Shown here in pieces: positions 63,427 through 64,000 of a stretch of 64,000 nt of DNA; positions within the stretch are counted from its first letter, which is position 1; each line of letters begins with the position of its first letter. The stretch comes from an uncultured SAR116 cluster alpha proteobacterium (lineage in GTDB: Bacteria > Pseudomonadota > Alphaproteobacteria > Puniceispirillales > Marisalimonadaceae): NCBI GenBank assembly GCA_902622875.1, contig CACNRW010000004.1:1-64000 (forward strand), in the 5' to 3' direction. Below the pieces are notes generated by a model that saw nothing but the letters and a program-made list of their open reading frames with translations, was not told where the DNA came from and did not search any database. The position numbers were made by a program, and so were the translations under genes.

Positions 63427-64000
63427 ATGAGCGAAAATTATAAGTTTGATACCCTTTCTTTACATGCAGGTCATATCCCTGACAAAGAAACTGGATCTCG
63501 TGCTGTTCCTATTTATCAGACTACATCATATGTTTTTAAAAGCACTGAAGAGGCAGCTTCTCTATACAATATGGAGGTTGGTGGGCATTTATATACTAGA
63601 ATTTCAAATCCTACTGTTGCAGCTCTTGAACAGAGATTAGCTGCATTAGAGGGTGGGGCTAGTGCCCTTGCATGTTCAAGTGGAATGGCAGCAATGCACT
63701 TAGTAGTTTCAGCAATATGTAGTAGTGGTGATCATATAGTAGCTTCAAGCAAAATGTATGGCGCCAATATAAATTTACTTCAGCATACTATGCCTCGTTT
63801 TGGTATAAATACGGATTTTGTAAACCCAAATGATCCAGAAGCTATTGAGAACGCTATAAAACCCAACACAAAACTAGTTTTTGGTGAAGTGATTGGAAAT
63901 CCTGGATTAGATATAATGGATGTCCCAACAATTGCAGAAATATGTAAAAGAAAAAATGTTCCTCTAGTCCTTGATGCCACTTTTAATACACCATATTTGA
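63427..64000 (+). CDS. metY: O-acetylhomoserine sulfhydrylase MetY (3' partial)
   Basis: The reading frame runs off the right end of the window; 191 residues are visible. It is a Cys/Met-metabolism PLP enzyme that makes homocysteine from O-acetylhomoserine and sulfide. DTLSLHAGHIPDKETGSRAVPIYQTTSYVF (split here as DTLSLHAGH and AVPIYQTTSY) is the family opening, YTRISNPTVAALEQRLAALE and ACSSGMAAMHL follow, and GEVIGNPGLDIMD leads to the PLP aspartate region, LVLDATFNTPYL. The PLP lysine lies beyond the window. An AAGGAA ribosome-binding site precedes the ATG. Confidence 0.9.
   Translation, partial: MSENYKFDTLSLHAGHIPDKETGSRAVPIYQTTSYVFKSTEEAASLYNMEVGGHLYTRISNPTVAALEQRLAALEGGASALACSSGMAAMHLVVSAICSSGDHIVASSKMYGANINLLQHTMPRFGINTDFVNPNDPEAIENAIKPNTKLVFGEVIGNPGLDIMDVPTIAEICKRKNVPLVLDATFNTPYL

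Noticed and set aside
1-64000. CRISPR arrays, tRNA and rRNA genes, insertion sequences
   Set aside because: I scanned the gaps for regularly spaced repeats, tRNA T-loop patterns, and transposase-like genes with end repeats and saw none. Short RNAs could still be missed in such AT-rich gaps.

Overview
The window is AT-rich, gene-dense DNA that looks like a streamlined marine alphaproteobacterium. The evidence is a GapR (DUF2312) protein beside a DUF1244 protein, an alphaproteobacterial-type MntR, a fused indolepyruvate oxidoreductase, two acyl-CoA dehydrogenase subfamilies, a LIV-type ABC transporter beside CoA ligases, very short intergenic gaps and several convergent genes whose stop codons overlap. 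The lineage (SAR11, HIMB59/AEGEAN-169 or SAR116 type) is inference only. I see no tRNA, rRNA, CRISPR array, insertion sequence or prophage.

Region 1 (1-18 kb) is a surface-polysaccharide locus. It starts with a partial aminopeptidase-like protein (DUF4910 type) and pseF. A leftward run follows: pseC, pseB, a methyltransferase, an unrecognised 527-residue protein, the pseudaminic-acid-associated methylase and a PseH-like acetyltransferase. This is most of the route to CMP-pseudaminic acid with apparent decorating enzymes; pseG and pseI are not in view and may lie left of the window. A rightward run then carries an epimerase, four GT-B glycosyltransferases, two methyltransferases and a family 2 glycosyltransferase. 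It also holds a decayed second copy of one glycosyltransferase (about 12130-12975).

Region 2 (18-34 kb) is housekeeping. It holds an NlpC/P60 peptidase coupled to a zinc amidase, a nucleotidyltransferase-cupin fusion, pyrC, an FMN reductase, a pterin dehydratase, acetoacetyl-CoA synthetase, an MFS carrier with a MarR regulator and a palindromic operator candidate, queF, pyrF, gapR, DUF1244, mntR, a GT39 membrane glycosyltransferase, sufE, two RNA methyltransferase candidates, a lone GT2 and a haloacid dehalogenase.

Region 3 (33.6-64 kb) is a catabolic block for organic acids and branched-chain or aromatic amino acids. An ACAD10/11-like dehydrogenase and an SDR diverge from an APH-type kinase, which suggests 4-hydroxyacyl-CoA breakdown. 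Next come an MFS carrier, an ECHDC3-like hydratase, a GMC oxidoreductase, and a rightward operon of acyl-CoA dehydrogenase, 3-hydroxyisobutyryl-CoA hydrolase, thiolase and rhodanese. A CBS-domain membrane protein follows. The leftward group is acyl-CoA ligase, livG, livH, livM, binding protein, livF, PaaK-like ligase, HSD10-like SDR and MaoC protein, with a strong hairpin after the binding-protein gene. The right end has divergent DmdC-like and DmdB-like genes, the indolepyruvate oxidoreductase, another acyl-CoA synthetase and the start of metY. The theme is uptake of carboxylates or amino acids, activation to CoA esters, and beta-oxidation or valine-type degradation.
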